Source of the DNA: Calditrichia bacterium
Lineage (GTDB): Bacteria; Calditrichota; Calditrichia; Calditrichales; J004
DNA length: 64,000 nucleotides
Direction of reading: 5' to 3'
NCBI GenBank assembly: GCA_020635035.1
Contig: JACKAO010000002.1
Location: 248,001 to 312,000 of the forward strand
A program made the translations under genes and the position numbers. The notes beneath the pieces were generated by a model. It did no database searches. It had not been told where the DNA came from and saw only the letters and a program-made list of their open reading frames with translations. Below, piece by piece: positions 37,419 through 46,509 of the stretch (the stretch's first letter is position 1; the number at the start of each line of letters is the position of its first letter).

Positions 37419-38960
37419 ATGAAAACTATTATTTATTTAATTCTACTGACTTTCTGTCTTTTATCCGCGCAGGTGGTCAACAAAATTTCTTTCGACCGCT
37501 TCACTCATTATGAAGCTGATGATTGGATTACTTACGGGTATTCTAATTACATCACATCCATAGATATTGGTCCTGAAAATATATATTTCGGAACAACTGC
37601 CGGCGGAGTCTTGCGTTATAATCTTTTTGATGAAGAATGGCTTTTTCCACTGACAACGAGCAATGGCTTGCGAAGCAATCGTGTAATAAATGTTGTTTTC
37701 GATTATGATAGTAACCAGCTGTTTGCCCGGACAGAAAAGGGTGTGGATGTATTTAACCTGGCCTTTCAATATTGGCAGCCGTCAGGAGATAAATTACCCC
37801 AAAGACGTTCTGCAGACTTTGCATATCAAAGATCTGATAATTATCGATTTCCGGCTTTTTCCCGGCCGCCTGTATCAAACTGGCCTAATTTTTTTCCGGA
37901 AAAAAACTATCAGATAATGCTTGACGGAAAAATTTTTGATCCGGATAATCGACTTTATGAAGTGACTGACAGGATTGTAGATAACTGGAATAAACTATGG
38001 ATAGGCACCAATGGTACCGGTATTGCCCGAGGTGATCTTGATATGCAGGATATCTTTTTCCGTAAACAGTCGATTGCAGCTATTTATCCGAAAGATGTAT
38101 TATTGGACGGGGATTTTATCTGGATGGCCGGAACACCTTTCGATTCTGAAGAACGTGGTATTGCGCTTTGGGATACAAGAGAAGATCACTGGACATATTA
38201 TAAATCAGGCATTATTTCCAGTCTTTTCTCGGACGATGTTCAGGTTATGGCGAAAATCGGCACAGAGATTTTTTTCGGCACAGAGCAGGGTCTTTTATCC
38301 TTCAACAAAAAGAAAGAAAAATGGACAAATTATCAGCGGGGTAATGTTGTTAAGAGTGATAAGATTTATGATCTGCTGGCCCATAAAAATATTCTCTATA
38401 TTGCCACAGTTTATGGTTTTTTTGTTTATGATCCCCAAACAAAAATTTTTAGTCAGCCGGAAAATCTTCTTCTGAAACAAAATGCCGTTTACAAACTTTG
38501 TGCTTCTGACTCAGTTATATTTCTGGCAACAAACCAGGGAATTGCAGAGTTTGATATTTCATCCCAAAAATTAAAATTGATCAATTCTCGAAGCGCCATT
38601 GCTGATAATTATATATCCGCTATTGGTTATTCGAACAACCAATTATGGTTCGCAGGTTTAAATGGAATTGGTTATACAGACCTTAAAAGCGCTATATGGA
38701 AATCTTATCCTGCACTAAATTTATCATTTAAAAATGATATTACTGATATAGCCTTCACAGATTTGTACGTCTGGTTTGCTACAAATAATGGGTTATTAAA
38801 ATATGACCCCGAGAGAGATTATTGGTATATCTATACAACAGAAGATGGTTTGGCAGACAACAGGGTTTCGCATATTGAAGTGGATGGAGATTTCTTGTGG
38901 TTATCAACACCAAAAGGTGTTACATCTTTTCGTTGGTATAGTGATGGGCGTTTTGAATAA
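37419..38960 (+). CDS. Exported beta-propeller protein (two-component-regulator-propeller-like)
   Basis: The 513-aa protein has a signal peptide (LILLTFCLLSAQ). It then has repeated blades of the type seen in reg_prop propellers: IYFGTTAGGVLRYN, LWIGTNGTGIARG, IFFGTEQGLLSFN, VWFATNNGLLKYD and a final LWLSTPKGVTSF. Such propellers usually form the sensor of hybrid two-component regulators. Here there is no transmembrane, kinase or sorting domain after the propeller, so this is a free periplasmic or lipidless exported propeller. The partner is unknown. It follows hflX by 23 bp. Confidence 0.75.
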   Translation: MKTIIYLILLTFCLLSAQVVNKISFDRFTHYEADDWITYGYSNYITSIDIGPENIYFGTTAGGVLRYNLFDEEWLFPLTTSNGLRSNRVINVVFDYDSNQLFARTEKGVDVFNLAFQYWQPSGDKLPQRRSADFAYQRSDNYRFPAFSRPPVSNWPNFFPEKNYQIMLDGKIFDPDNRLYEVTDRIVDNWNKLWIGTNGTGIARGDLDMQDIFFRKQSIAAIYPKDVLLDGDFIWMAGTPFDSEERGIALWDTREDHWTYYKSGIISSLFSDDVQVMAKIGTEIFFGTEQGLLSFNKKKEKWTNYQRGNVVKSDKIYDLLAHKNILYIATVYGFFVYDPQTKIFSQPENLLLKQNAVYKLCASDSVIFLATNQGIAEFDISSQKLKLINSRSAIADNYISAIGYSNNQLWFAGLNGIGYTDLKSAIWKSYPALNLSFKNDITDIAFTDLYVWFATNNGLLKYDPERDYWYIYTTEDGLADNRVSHIEVDGDFLWLSTPKGVTSFRWYSDGRFE

Positions 38961-38963
38961 AAA

Positions 38964-38988
38964 AAAGCCGGGCATAATACCCGGCTTT
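38964..38988. terminator. Terminator between convergent propeller and citrate synthase genes
   Basis: A 9-bp perfect stem (AAAGCCGGG / CCCGGCTTT, loop CATAATA) stands between two convergent genes. The T-run is best on the minus strand, after citrate synthase, but the stem can stop both transcripts. Confidence 0.88.
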
Positions 38989-39003
38989 ATGTTTGAAACA
39001 AGA

Positions 39004-40314
39004 TTAACCTTTTGCTTCTTTAGCAATTTTTTCAAGCATGGTTGTTGTAAGTGATTTTGGTCTTTCCAGCGCCTGTCCAACTGCTCTGTCCCAAATAATG
39101 TTACTTAGAACACCAATCGCACGGCCTACACCAAACATCACCGTATAAAAATCATATTCTGTGACTCCATAGTGCCACTGGATTACGCCAGATTGAGCAT
39201 CAACATTTGGCCATGGATTCTTTGCTTTTCCCTGCTCAACTAAAATATCCGGAACAACATCATACAAGAGACTGACAACTTTAAATATCTCATCATCCGG
39301 AAGATGTTTAAGGCAAAAATCACGCTGCGCACTGTATCGCGGATCTGTTTTGCGGAGAACAGCATGACCGAAACCTGGTATTACCTGTCCTGAATTCAGA
39401 GTATCCCAAACGAATTTTTGCATTTCTTCTTTTGAAGGGACTTTATTATTCATTTTTTCCATAACGCCTTGAACCCAGCGTAATACTTCCTGGTTGGCCA
39501 AACCATGCAACGGTCCTGCCAATCCGCACATTCCGGCTGCAAAAGAATAATACGCATCAGATAAAGCTGTTGCTACAAGATGCGTAGTATGTGCGCTTAC
39601 GTTTCCGCTTTCATGGTCACTGTGCAGAATGAAATACAGTCGGGAAATTTCATCATATGGATATTTGATTCCCATCATATGGGCAAAGTTTGCTCCAAAA
39701 TCCAATTTTGGATCAGGTGCAATAGGGGTATCACCTTTATATTTCAGGCGATAAATAAACGCTGCTATTTCCGGAAGTTTTGCTAATAAATTTATGGAGT
39801 CTTCATACATCGGATCCCAGTAATCCATTTTTGACATGCCTTCATTGTATCGGGTTACAAAAATTGATTCCCTTTGTAATGCCAGTACAGCAGCAGAAAA
39901 CATGCTCATTGGATGGGTATCTTTATCCATTGCCCGTAACATATTAAAGACATAACCTGGTACCTTGCTGCGTTTTTGAAATTCTTCAACAACATCCGAA
40001 ATATCATCTTTTGTAGGAATTTCACCTGTCAGAAGCAAGTAAAAATGACCTTCTACAAAAGGCATTTCTGCTCCCTTGGGTTTTGGCAGTTTTTCAAGAC
40101 ATTCGGGAATTGTATACCCGCGGAAACGAATACCTTCGTTTGGATCCAGATAAGAGATATCTGTTGTTAAAGATTTAAGACTGCGCATTCCACCATAAAT
40201 TTGCGCAATCTTAACTTCATCAACTTTAACATCACCATAGTTTTTTACTAAATTACTGATCCGTTCCCTGTATTCAGGGATTTTTTCCTGGAGTTTTTGT
40301 TTAAGCTTTGACAT
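39004..40314 (-). CDS. gltA: Citrate synthase, eukaryotic-type (Si)
   Basis: The 436-aa protein condenses acetyl-CoA and oxaloacetate to citrate. Catalytic residues are readable: His270 in GPLHGLAN, His317 in GFGHAVLR and Asp372 in VDAQSG. Their spacing almost equals that of the mitochondrial pig enzyme (274/320/375). The SDHESGNVSAHT motif and the overall pattern match the eukaryotic-like citrate synthases known in some bacteria such as Geobacter, rather than the shorter or NADH-regulated bacterial types. It ends the 46509-39004 gene run and is 28 bp from the FmdB gene. pta in the same run links it to acetyl-CoA supply and use. Confidence 0.93.
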   Translation of the reverse strand: MSKLKQKLQEKIPEYRERISNLVKNYGDVKVDEVKIAQIYGGMRSLKSLTTDISYLDPNEGIRFRGYTIPECLEKLPKPKGAEMPFVEGHFYLLLTGEIPTKDDISDVVEEFQKRSKVPGYVFNMLRAMDKDTHPMSMFSAAVLALQRESIFVTRYNEGMSKMDYWDPMYEDSINLLAKLPEIAAFIYRLKYKGDTPIAPDPKLDFGANFAHMMGIKYPYDEISRLYFILHSDHESGNVSAHTTHLVATALSDAYYSFAAGMCGLAGPLHGLANQEVLRWVQGVMEKMNNKVPSKEEMQKFVWDTLNSGQVIPGFGHAVLRKTDPRYSAQRDFCLKHLPDDEIFKVVSLLYDVVPDILVEQGKAKNPWPNVDAQSGVIQWHYGVTEYDFYTVMFGVGRAIGVLSNIIWDRAVGQALERPKSLTTTMLEKIAKEAKG

Positions 40315-40342
40315 TTTACGAACCTTTCATTTATGTAAGACT

Positions 40343-40636
40343 TTAGTCTTTAGCAGCTGATTCTTTTTTTTCTGTTTTCTTCGGAGGTTCTGTCTTTGCA
40401 GAGTCAGTCGAGTTACCTGTCGTGGTTTTCTTTCCGCTATCTTCGCTTTTTTTGTTTTTATAATCGGTTATATAAAATCCGTTGCCCTTAAATAATAAAC
40501 CTGCTCCGCTTCCAATTTTTCTTTCAAGAGTTTCCTTTTTGCATTTCGGACAGACTGTTAACACCGGATCAGACATTTTTTGAAATTCTTCAAACTCTTT
40601 GCCACAATTTAAACATTTATAATCATATGTTGGCAT
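40343..40636 (-). CDS. FmdB-type zinc-ribbon regulatory protein
   Basis: The 97-aa protein begins MPTYDYKCLNCGKEFE and has a second pair CPKC, together forming the FmdB/CxxC zinc ribbon. A GSGAGLLFKGNGFYITDY segment is the usual family extension. The last 40 residues are a low-complexity Lys/Ser/Thr/Glu tail. These proteins are common small putative regulators of unknown exact function. It lies 20 bp after pta. Confidence 0.9.
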   Translation of the reverse strand: MPTYDYKCLNCGKEFEEFQKMSDPVLTVCPKCKKETLERKIGSGAGLLFKGNGFYITDYKNKKSEDSGKKTTTGNSTDSAKTEPPKKTEKKESAAKD

Positions 40637-40656
40637 ATTTTTTTATATCTCCTTCT

Positions 40657-41631
40657 TTATGCCAGCAAACTGCATATGCATGCTGTATTAATAATATCTT
40701 CTGTACTGCAACCCCTGGATAAATCATTAAACGGTTTTGCCAGCCCCTGTATTATTGGCCCGATAGCTTCTGCCTTTCCCAAACGCTGAGCTATTTTATA
40801 TCCAATATTTCCTGCATCAAGATCCGGGAAAATATAGACATTTGCCTGGCCCGCAACCTTACTTTCCGGGGCTTTTCTTTTTCCTATTTGCTCATTGTAT
40901 GCTGCATCAAATTGTAACTCCCCGTCAACATCCAAGGCCGGTTTCAATTCTTTAACACGTTTTGTTGCTTCAATAACTTTTGTTACATCATCATGTTCCG
41001 CACTGCCTTTTGTTGAAAACGAAAGCATTGCTACTTTTGGTGTTTCTTTTACAACTTTTAGATGTGATTCGGCAGTACTTACAGCAATGCTTGCAAGCTG
41101 TTCAATATCGGGGTTTGGAATTACAGCACAATCACCAAAAGTCAGCACTTTTCCATCAGGTAAAACCATAAAAAAGCAGCTGGAAACAACCTTTATTCCT
41201 TCTGCGAGACCAATAACTTGTATCCCGGCCCTAAGTACATTGCCTGTTGTATTAACAGCACCTGCAATTGCTGCATCTGCCATACCTTTGCGAATCATCA
41301 TCGCTGCATAAAAAAGCGGGTTTTTCAGTGTTTCTTCAGCCTGTTCTTCTGTCATCCCCTTTTTCTTGCGCAGTTCATAATACTCTTGAATAAAATCAGG
41401 ATTTCTTTCTTGGGAAGGATCAATAATTTCTATTCCATCCAGGCTGATATTATTTTCTTTTGATACAGTATCAATTTTTACTTTATCTCCCAACAAGACA
41501 GGCTTCATTAGATTTTCATCTTTAAGAAATTTGACTGCCTGCTGCATACGAAGATCTTCGCCTTCCGGAAAAAGAATTGTTTTTATTCCGGATTCTTTGG
41601 TTTTTTGTCTGATATTAGATATAAAGCTCAT
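40657..41631 (-). CDS. pta: Phosphate acetyltransferase
   Basis: The 324-aa protein is a short-form Pta consisting of the PTA_PTB domain only. Landmarks are TILFPEGEDLRMQQA, AGAVNTTGNVLRAGIQVIG, FADCAVIPNPD-like FGDCAVIPNPD, LSFSTKGSAEHDD, QFDAAYN and NVYIFPDLDAGNIGYK. It interconverts acetyl-CoA and acetyl phosphate. The long regulatory N-terminal region of the E. coli enzyme is absent, as in most non-proteobacterial forms. No acetate kinase gene is adjacent. It lies 6 bp after coaD. Confidence 0.95.
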   Translation of the reverse strand: MSFISNIRQKTKESGIKTILFPEGEDLRMQQAVKFLKDENLMKPVLLGDKVKIDTVSKENNISLDGIEIIDPSQERNPDFIQEYYELRKKKGMTEEQAEETLKNPLFYAAMMIRKGMADAAIAGAVNTTGNVLRAGIQVIGLAEGIKVVSSCFFMVLPDGKVLTFGDCAVIPNPDIEQLASIAVSTAESHLKVVKETPKVAMLSFSTKGSAEHDDVTKVIEATKRVKELKPALDVDGELQFDAAYNEQIGKRKAPESKVAGQANVYIFPDLDAGNIGYKIAQRLGKAEAIGPIIQGLAKPFNDLSRGCSTEDIINTACICSLLA

Positions 41632-41637
41632 GGTTCA

Positions 41638-42129
41638 TCATTTTTTAGTAAATTTTTTAGTTAATTCATCTGCTACTAATTTAGTAACAAAATTATCAAC
41701 ATTCCCATTAAATTTTGCTACATCTTTAACAATCGTCGAATTTAAATATGTATATTTTTCATTAGGCATCAGGAAAACTGTTGAAATGTCAGAACAAAGC
41801 TTTTTGTTCATCAGCGCCATCTGAAATTCATATTCAAAATCAGAAATAGCTCGAAGTCCGCGGATAATAACCTTTGCTTTCTTTTTAATTGCAAAGTTAA
41901 TGAGCAACCCATCAAATTCTTCAACCGTAACATTTGGAAAAATATCCACCGCATCGTGTATCATTTTGATACGTTCTTCCATTGAAAATAAAGGCGTTTT
42001 AGATTGATTAATCGCGATTGTCACGATTACATGATCAAAAATATTTGATGCTCTCTCAATAATATCAATGTGGCCCATGGTTATAGGATCAAATGTTCCA
42101 GGGTATATGGATATTATTTTATTTTTCAT
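41638..42129 (-). CDS. coaD: Phosphopantetheine adenylyltransferase
   Basis: The 163-aa protein has the nucleotidyltransferase signature PGTFDPITMGHIDII near the N-terminus, KVIIRGLRAISDFEYEFQM in the middle and YLNSTIVKDVAKF near the end. It makes dephospho-CoA from 4'-phosphopantetheine and ATP. The length is normal. It follows rsmD by 1 bp, the classic rsmD-coaD pairing. Confidence 0.97.
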   Translation of the reverse strand: MKNKIISIYPGTFDPITMGHIDIIERASNIFDHVIVTIAINQSKTPLFSMEERIKMIHDAVDIFPNVTVEEFDGLLINFAIKKKAKVIIRGLRAISDFEYEFQMALMNKKLCSDISTVFLMPNEKYTYLNSTIVKDVAKFNGNVDNFVTKLVADELTKKFTKK

Positions 42130-42130
42130 T

Positions 42131-42682
42131 TTAACTCCTCTTCTCCAAAAAAGAAATCAGGCTTCTTCCCATCTTCTTTTGTTTCAAAACATTATATGGT
42201 AAATCTCCTTCTAATTTAATATTGTTAGAAACTTCATGCTCTAAAACAAGAAGATTACCAATCATGAAATGCTCTGATCGGGTAAATGTATCGATTAATA
42301 ATTGTAACTCAGGATAGACAAAAGGCGGGTCAAGCAGATAAAGCTGTATATCTTCATGATTTCCCGCTGCAAAGTTTTGAGCTGGAGTGTTTATAATTGA
42401 ATAATTTGAAGAAGTAATTCTAAATGTTTCTAGATTTTTTTTTAATACTTTTACAGAACTGATATTCTTCTCAACAAAAACAACCTTGGCAGCACCACGA
42501 CTAAGTGACTCAAGCCCCAGATTACCGCTTCCTGAAAAGATATCAGCAACAACTTTATTTTCCGGAAAGTCCTGAAGAATATTGAAGATATATTCTTTTA
42601 CTCTGTCTGTAGTAGGTCGGATGGATAAATCATTACCAGCTTGTAATCGACGTCCTTTATAAATACCGGATATTATCCGCAT
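42131..42682 (-). CDS. rsmD: 16S rRNA (guanine966-N2)-methyltransferase
   Basis: The 183-aa protein begins MRIISGIYKGRRL and contains RPTTDRVKEYIFNIL, the SAM-binding ADIFSGSGNLGLE and the catalytic LLDPPFVYP. RsmD methylates G966 of 16S rRNA in the assembled 30S subunit. It lies 3 bp after the PilN/PilO-like gene and 1 bp before coaD. Confidence 0.95.
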   Translation of the reverse strand: MRIISGIYKGRRLQAGNDLSIRPTTDRVKEYIFNILQDFPENKVVADIFSGSGNLGLESLSRGAAKVVFVEKNISSVKVLKKNLETFRITSSNYSIINTPAQNFAAGNHEDIQLYLLDPPFVYPELQLLIDTFTRSEHFMIGNLLVLEHEVSNNIKLEGDLPYNVLKQKKMGRSLISFLEKRS

Positions 42683-42685
42683 AAA

Positions 42686-43858
42686 TCAAACAAATACTTC
42701 CAACACAAGTTTTAGCTGAAAGTTCTTGGATTGGAAATTTTTCTGATCAGCTGCAGTTAAATTAAGCTTATTAATTTTTAACTGACTTCCATTGCTGGAT
42801 AATTTATTCAAAAGGTTTTTGCAGGCTGCCATGGAGCCATGAATAGTTGTTTCTACATTAAATTTTTTAAAATTTTTCTCATCAGCAACAAAATGATTAT
42901 CAATGGATTTAACTTTTAAGCCTTCATTGGCCGATTGTTGTTTTAACCAGTTTTGGGCATCAACAATTGTATTAAAGTTTGTATTAACATTTTTTGATGC
43001 TGCAGATGATCCACCATTAATATCTGCCTTAAATAATCCAAAAACCCCGCCATTTGGACCTGGGCGTGATTGAGAAGAAACAACCACAAAAGATTTATCC
43101 GCCATTTTATTTTTCAGATTAATATTTGTTTTAGCGATTTCCGCACGTGTGGTACCAAAAACTTCCAATAATAACGATTTGTCATATAATAATATGCTAG
43201 AAAGTTTTGCAGTATTGGAAATGTTATCCAGAATTGTATTTATATTGTTGACATCTTTTTGTGTTTCTCCGGCAAGTTGTGCCAAAAATTGAGTTTTTGC
43301 AGCAGCTTCCTGTTCCTGACGAATTTGTTCAGGAGTTTTAACCGGTTGTTGAGTAGTGTTTTCAGCAACTTCTGGTTCTGAACTTGCTGACAAAATAAAT
43401 ATATCCACAATAAAATAGACAGCAATTAATGCAACAATTATCGCAGCAGAAATAACTATAGGCTTATAGTTAATTCCTGTTTGTTTTTCATCTGCATAAT
43501 CTTCTGTAAGATATGGTTTATCTGCGGTTATTTCTGGTGATTTTTCTTCTTCTCTATCAACTACTTGCGGTTCATATTCCTCGATTGGCAATTCTTGCTC
43601 TTCGTTCTCAGGAATTGAAATTTCAGGTTCGTCTTTATCTAAAATAGTACTTTGCATAGACTTACCGGAAATAATGTCTTCTTCCATAGACAGATCATCC
43701 GGCTCATCATTGAGAAGGTCATCATCAATTTCAATATCAAGTTGATTTGTTTGTTCCGGTTCAGGTTCAGGCTTTACTTTATCTTCTTTGTCTTTACCGG
43801 AAAAATCATCCTCTTCATCAAAAATATCATCATCTTCTAAAAGATTATACTTAGCCAT
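42686..43858 (-). CDS. Single-pass membrane protein with PilN/PilO-like periplasmic region
   Basis: The 390-aa protein has an acidic, probably disordered cytoplasmic part (residues 1-130, many Asp/Glu and Pro), a single transmembrane helix at about 132-155 (IVISAAIIVALIAVYFIVDI) and a helical coiled-coil stretch at about 175-225. Two alpha/beta segments follow. The last one (FNVETTIHGSMAACKNLLNK then LKLVLEVFV) has the pattern of the PilO/GspM C-terminal ferredoxin-like fold. It sits 25 bp after a degenerate PilM-like gene, the order seen in pilMNO. No pilP, pilQ or pilin gene is here. Assignment rests on architecture and context. Confidence 0.55.
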   Translation of the reverse strand: MAKYNLLEDDDIFDEEDDFSGKDKEDKVKPEPEPEQTNQLDIEIDDDLLNDEPDDLSMEEDIISGKSMQSTILDKDEPEISIPENEEQELPIEEYEPQVVDREEEKSPEITADKPYLTEDYADEKQTGINYKPIVISAAIIVALIAVYFIVDIFILSASSEPEVAENTTQQPVKTPEQIRQEQEAAAKTQFLAQLAGETQKDVNNINTILDNISNTAKLSSILLYDKSLLLEVFGTTRAEIAKTNINLKNKMADKSFVVVSSQSRPGPNGGVFGLFKADINGGSSAASKNVNTNFNTIVDAQNWLKQQSANEGLKVKSIDNHFVADEKNFKKFNVETTIHGSMAACKNLLNKLSSNGSQLKINKLNLTAADQKNFQSKNFQLKLVLEVFV

Positions 43859-43883
43859 AAATCCTCCCCAGAATCATTCTGAG

Positions 43884-44768
43884 TTATAATACTGATCCCC
43901 ATGCTTCCAGATATTTAAAACTATCCGGATCAGGAAAGTTGTTTATTGAGGCATACTCTACATCAAGGGATAGTCCCGTTTTAAGACTATCAACCGTTGA
44001 TGTCTGCAGCCCATTTCCATATGCGTATAAAACACAATGACTATTATTATTAAGTTTTTTTATTAAATGCAAGACTTGCTTATAACGTTCATTGGATCGC
44101 TCTACTATAAATTCATCGCGATTACGGCTTCCATTTATGGGATCTATATATGAGAGCAAATACTGCTTTCCAGAATAGAAGTGGTGTTCAATATATTTTT
44201 CAGCGTTTTTAAGGAAATAATAATTAATATCCGTTTTAAAACTTTTTTCTTCAGTAATATAATTCTCTATTGCAAAACAATTAAGCATAAGCCGCGAAAT
44301 TTCCGCATTATTGTCATTGGCAATTTCCGAAAGCATTCTAATAATTTTTTTGTCGATCGCTATAACCGTTGCCTCAACATAATTGGGAGCTGATTTGTTT
44401 TCATTGACAATCATAATTTTAAATGAATTTATCGGTTCTGAAAGATTTGCAGAAAGCTCCCATTCTATTTGATTTTTTTTCTGCTCTTTTGAACTTTCAT
44501 GGGGAAAGCACACTTTTTTAACAATAGAATAATTAAACGGGATTGAAAAGACCAGGCTCAGATTTTCAATTTTTTTTTCTTCTTTTAAGGAAGAGATTTT
44601 GTCTGATACAAAATTTATATTTTCTGAAGTAAATAATTGATCGATTGCGGAGATATTTGGGTAAGCAAATTGATTTCCGGCATGCAAAATTTGCTGTTCA
44701 TTTTCATTCGAAACGTGAATGATTTGAAAAGCATTATCAGAGAAGGATACACTAAAAGTATTAATCAT
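43884..44768 (-). CDS. Degenerate PilM-like (actin-fold) protein
   Basis: The 294-aa protein starts with a beta-strand pattern (FSVSFSDNAFQIIHV) in the place of the PilM phosphate-1 strand GIDIGSSSIK. A C-terminal EAWGSVL corresponds to the usual aiGLAL end. The internal LVFSIPFNYSIVKKV resembles the PilM segment before its KQM region. ATP-binding glycine and aspartate residues are missing, so nucleotide binding is doubtful. No signal peptide is present. In pilus and T2SS systems PilM recruits PilN at the inner membrane. Here the next gene encodes a PilN/PilO-like protein. The homology is tentative and should be tested by profile search. Confidence 0.5.
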   Translation of the reverse strand: MINTFSVSFSDNAFQIIHVSNENEQQILHAGNQFAYPNISAIDQLFTSENINFVSDKISSLKEEKKIENLSLVFSIPFNYSIVKKVCFPHESSKEQKKNQIEWELSANLSEPINSFKIMIVNENKSAPNYVEATVIAIDKKIIRMLSEIANDNNAEISRLMLNCFAIENYITEEKSFKTDINYYFLKNAEKYIEHHFYSGKQYLLSYIDPINGSRNRDEFIVERSNERYKQVLHLIKKLNNNSHCVLYAYGNGLQTSTVDSLKTGLSLDVEYASINNFPDPDSFKYLEAWGSVL

Positions 44769-44782
44769 ATTTTTATGTAATT

Positions 44783-44808
44783 GAGCCGGCTGAATGCAAC
44801 CGGCTCAT
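44783..44808 (-). terminator. Hairpin between two genes; attenuator or processing site
   Basis: A perfect 8-bp GC-rich stem (TGAGCCGG / CCGGCTCA) with a 10-nt loop lies in the 49-bp gap after the 44818-46509 gene. It is not followed by a good T-run on the minus strand. Partial termination or mRNA processing is more likely than full termination. Confidence 0.55.
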
Positions 44809-44817
44809 ATTAAAAAA

Positions 44818-46509
44818 CTATTCCTTTTCTTCTTCCCAGCTTTTTGTGTTTTTAAATACATAACCGAAGTTTTCAAGGTGTTTATTAAAAACACCATAAA
44901 CACGGATATCCTTACCTTCTGTGGCAAATAACAAACTTTCTTCCAGATTACTTTCAACTTTCTTTAGTAATTCGGAATCTGTAGACGGGCTTTTCTTTTT
45001 TATGTTCTGAACTATCTGATCAAGTTCCAAAGCGTCATTTTCAAATTTAGTAATTCCACGCGGTAATCTTCTGATTTCTGATAAAATTGTATTGTACTCT
45101 TCGATCAGTTTTGAAAAATCAGCTTGTAAAGAATCAATATTATCAAAAATGTTTCCGCTGTAAACCTGATCAAAAATACTAATAGCGTTACGTGCATTTT
45201 CAATATTGTTGCTTAGTTCGCTATAGCTGGCGGTATTGTATACAACCGGTGAAAAACTTAATAATTCTTTAGCTGCTGTATACTCACTGCCGTTCATATA
45301 CTTTTTAATTTTTTCTTCGATCTCTTTATTTTTAACTGTAATATCAATATTCCGGCGCAGCTCTTGCTTAATTTCAAGGCCACGTTGATGAATAGAATTT
45401 AATGTATCTAAATACGCCTGATAATAAGGCAGAAATTCTAATGCAGCAATCTGATCTGCAATCGGCTTAACTTTTTCACGGAGCTCTTCAAGCAACATCG
45501 GGCTTTCAATTTTTATATCAGATGAATCCGGAGTAATAATCATTTTGTAAGGTTCTTTACTTACAGGTGAAACAAAGTTTTCATCTGAAATATATAAAAC
45601 CATAGAGTCTTCCAGAGAAAGTCTGAATTGTGCCGGCTTACTGGTTACAAGAAAATCGTTAATGAATACCTGGTAGATGTCATTAAATTTTTGGTTGGCT
45701 GCGTTGGCAGTACTTATATCGCCGGATGTATTTCCCTGTTTGATATCTGCAAGAGCATTATTCACTTTTCCTGCAAATTCTTTAATACGGGCTGCAACAC
45801 TTGTTTGTGAACTTATTTCCGTGCCTTCTACAGTTTTACGAAAAGCATCAAGGCTTGCAAAGATTTCTGACCACTCACTGTTAAACTGATCAATTTCAAT
45901 ACCTGAAAGGGATTGATTGATTTTTTCAGTTAAATAGGCATTTCTTGACGCGGCTGTCTGAAGACTGTAATCTGACAAATCACGACGCAGTTCATATAAC
46001 GAATCGATATATGTTACACAATGCGCATAATTTGGATATTTTACATCATTCGAAAAAACAGCCAGTCGCATGCTGAGCTGTTCTGATTCGTTTAGGATAT
46101 CTTTATCAATTTTAAAATAACGTTCATTGGTTACAAGATCCTGAATAATTACAGAAATATTCTGATTAATTGTGAGCAAATCTTTTATATAAGGTATTTC
46201 AAAGTATGCATCAATTTCACCACGCAATTGCTGGGTGTAATTAACTAATTGTTGCACTTTTACCAGGGTTGAGTCATTCTTGAGCACTGATAAAAGTTCA
46301 GCCTTATCAGTGGTGTAAGATTTTGTCAAACGATGATAATATTTTTCAGCTTCATAGATACTTGATAAATTATACTGAGATTGAACTTTTTCAGCAGCTT
46401 CCTGATCCCAGATTTCTGCTGGAATTTTAATTACGAGTATGAGTGCTACTGCAAAAATTACAATTAATAATTTCAGTAATATGGAGCCTTTTCCAGAATT
46501 TTGAGCCAT
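44818..46509 (-). CDS. Membrane-anchored coiled-coil protein of unknown function
   Basis: The 563-aa protein has a short cytoplasmic N-terminus and one transmembrane helix (residues about 12-30, LLKLLIVIFAVALILVI). A long periplasmic, mainly helical region follows, with several coiled-coil-like stretches (for example IAALEFLPYYQAYLDTL). I recognise no family. A beta-rich segment around residues 300-350 interrupts the helices. It heads the gene run that continues into the PilM- and PilN/PilO-like genes and could be their partner, perhaps a periplasmic spacer. That is inference from adjacency. Confidence 0.6.
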   Translation of the reverse strand: MAQNSGKGSILLKLLIVIFAVALILVIKIPAEIWDQEAAEKVQSQYNLSSIYEAEKYYHRLTKSYTTDKAELLSVLKNDSTLVKVQQLVNYTQQLRGEIDAYFEIPYIKDLLTINQNISVIIQDLVTNERYFKIDKDILNESEQLSMRLAVFSNDVKYPNYAHCVTYIDSLYELRRDLSDYSLQTAASRNAYLTEKINQSLSGIEIDQFNSEWSEIFASLDAFRKTVEGTEISSQTSVAARIKEFAGKVNNALADIKQGNTSGDISTANAANQKFNDIYQVFINDFLVTSKPAQFRLSLEDSMVLYISDENFVSPVSKEPYKMIITPDSSDIKIESPMLLEELREKVKPIADQIAALEFLPYYQAYLDTLNSIHQRGLEIKQELRRNIDITVKNKEIEEKIKKYMNGSEYTAAKELLSFSPVVYNTASYSELSNNIENARNAISIFDQVYSGNIFDNIDSLQADFSKLIEEYNTILSEIRRLPRGITKFENDALELDQIVQNIKKKSPSTDSELLKKVESNLEESLLFATEGKDIRVYGVFNKHLENFGYVFKNTKSWEEEKE

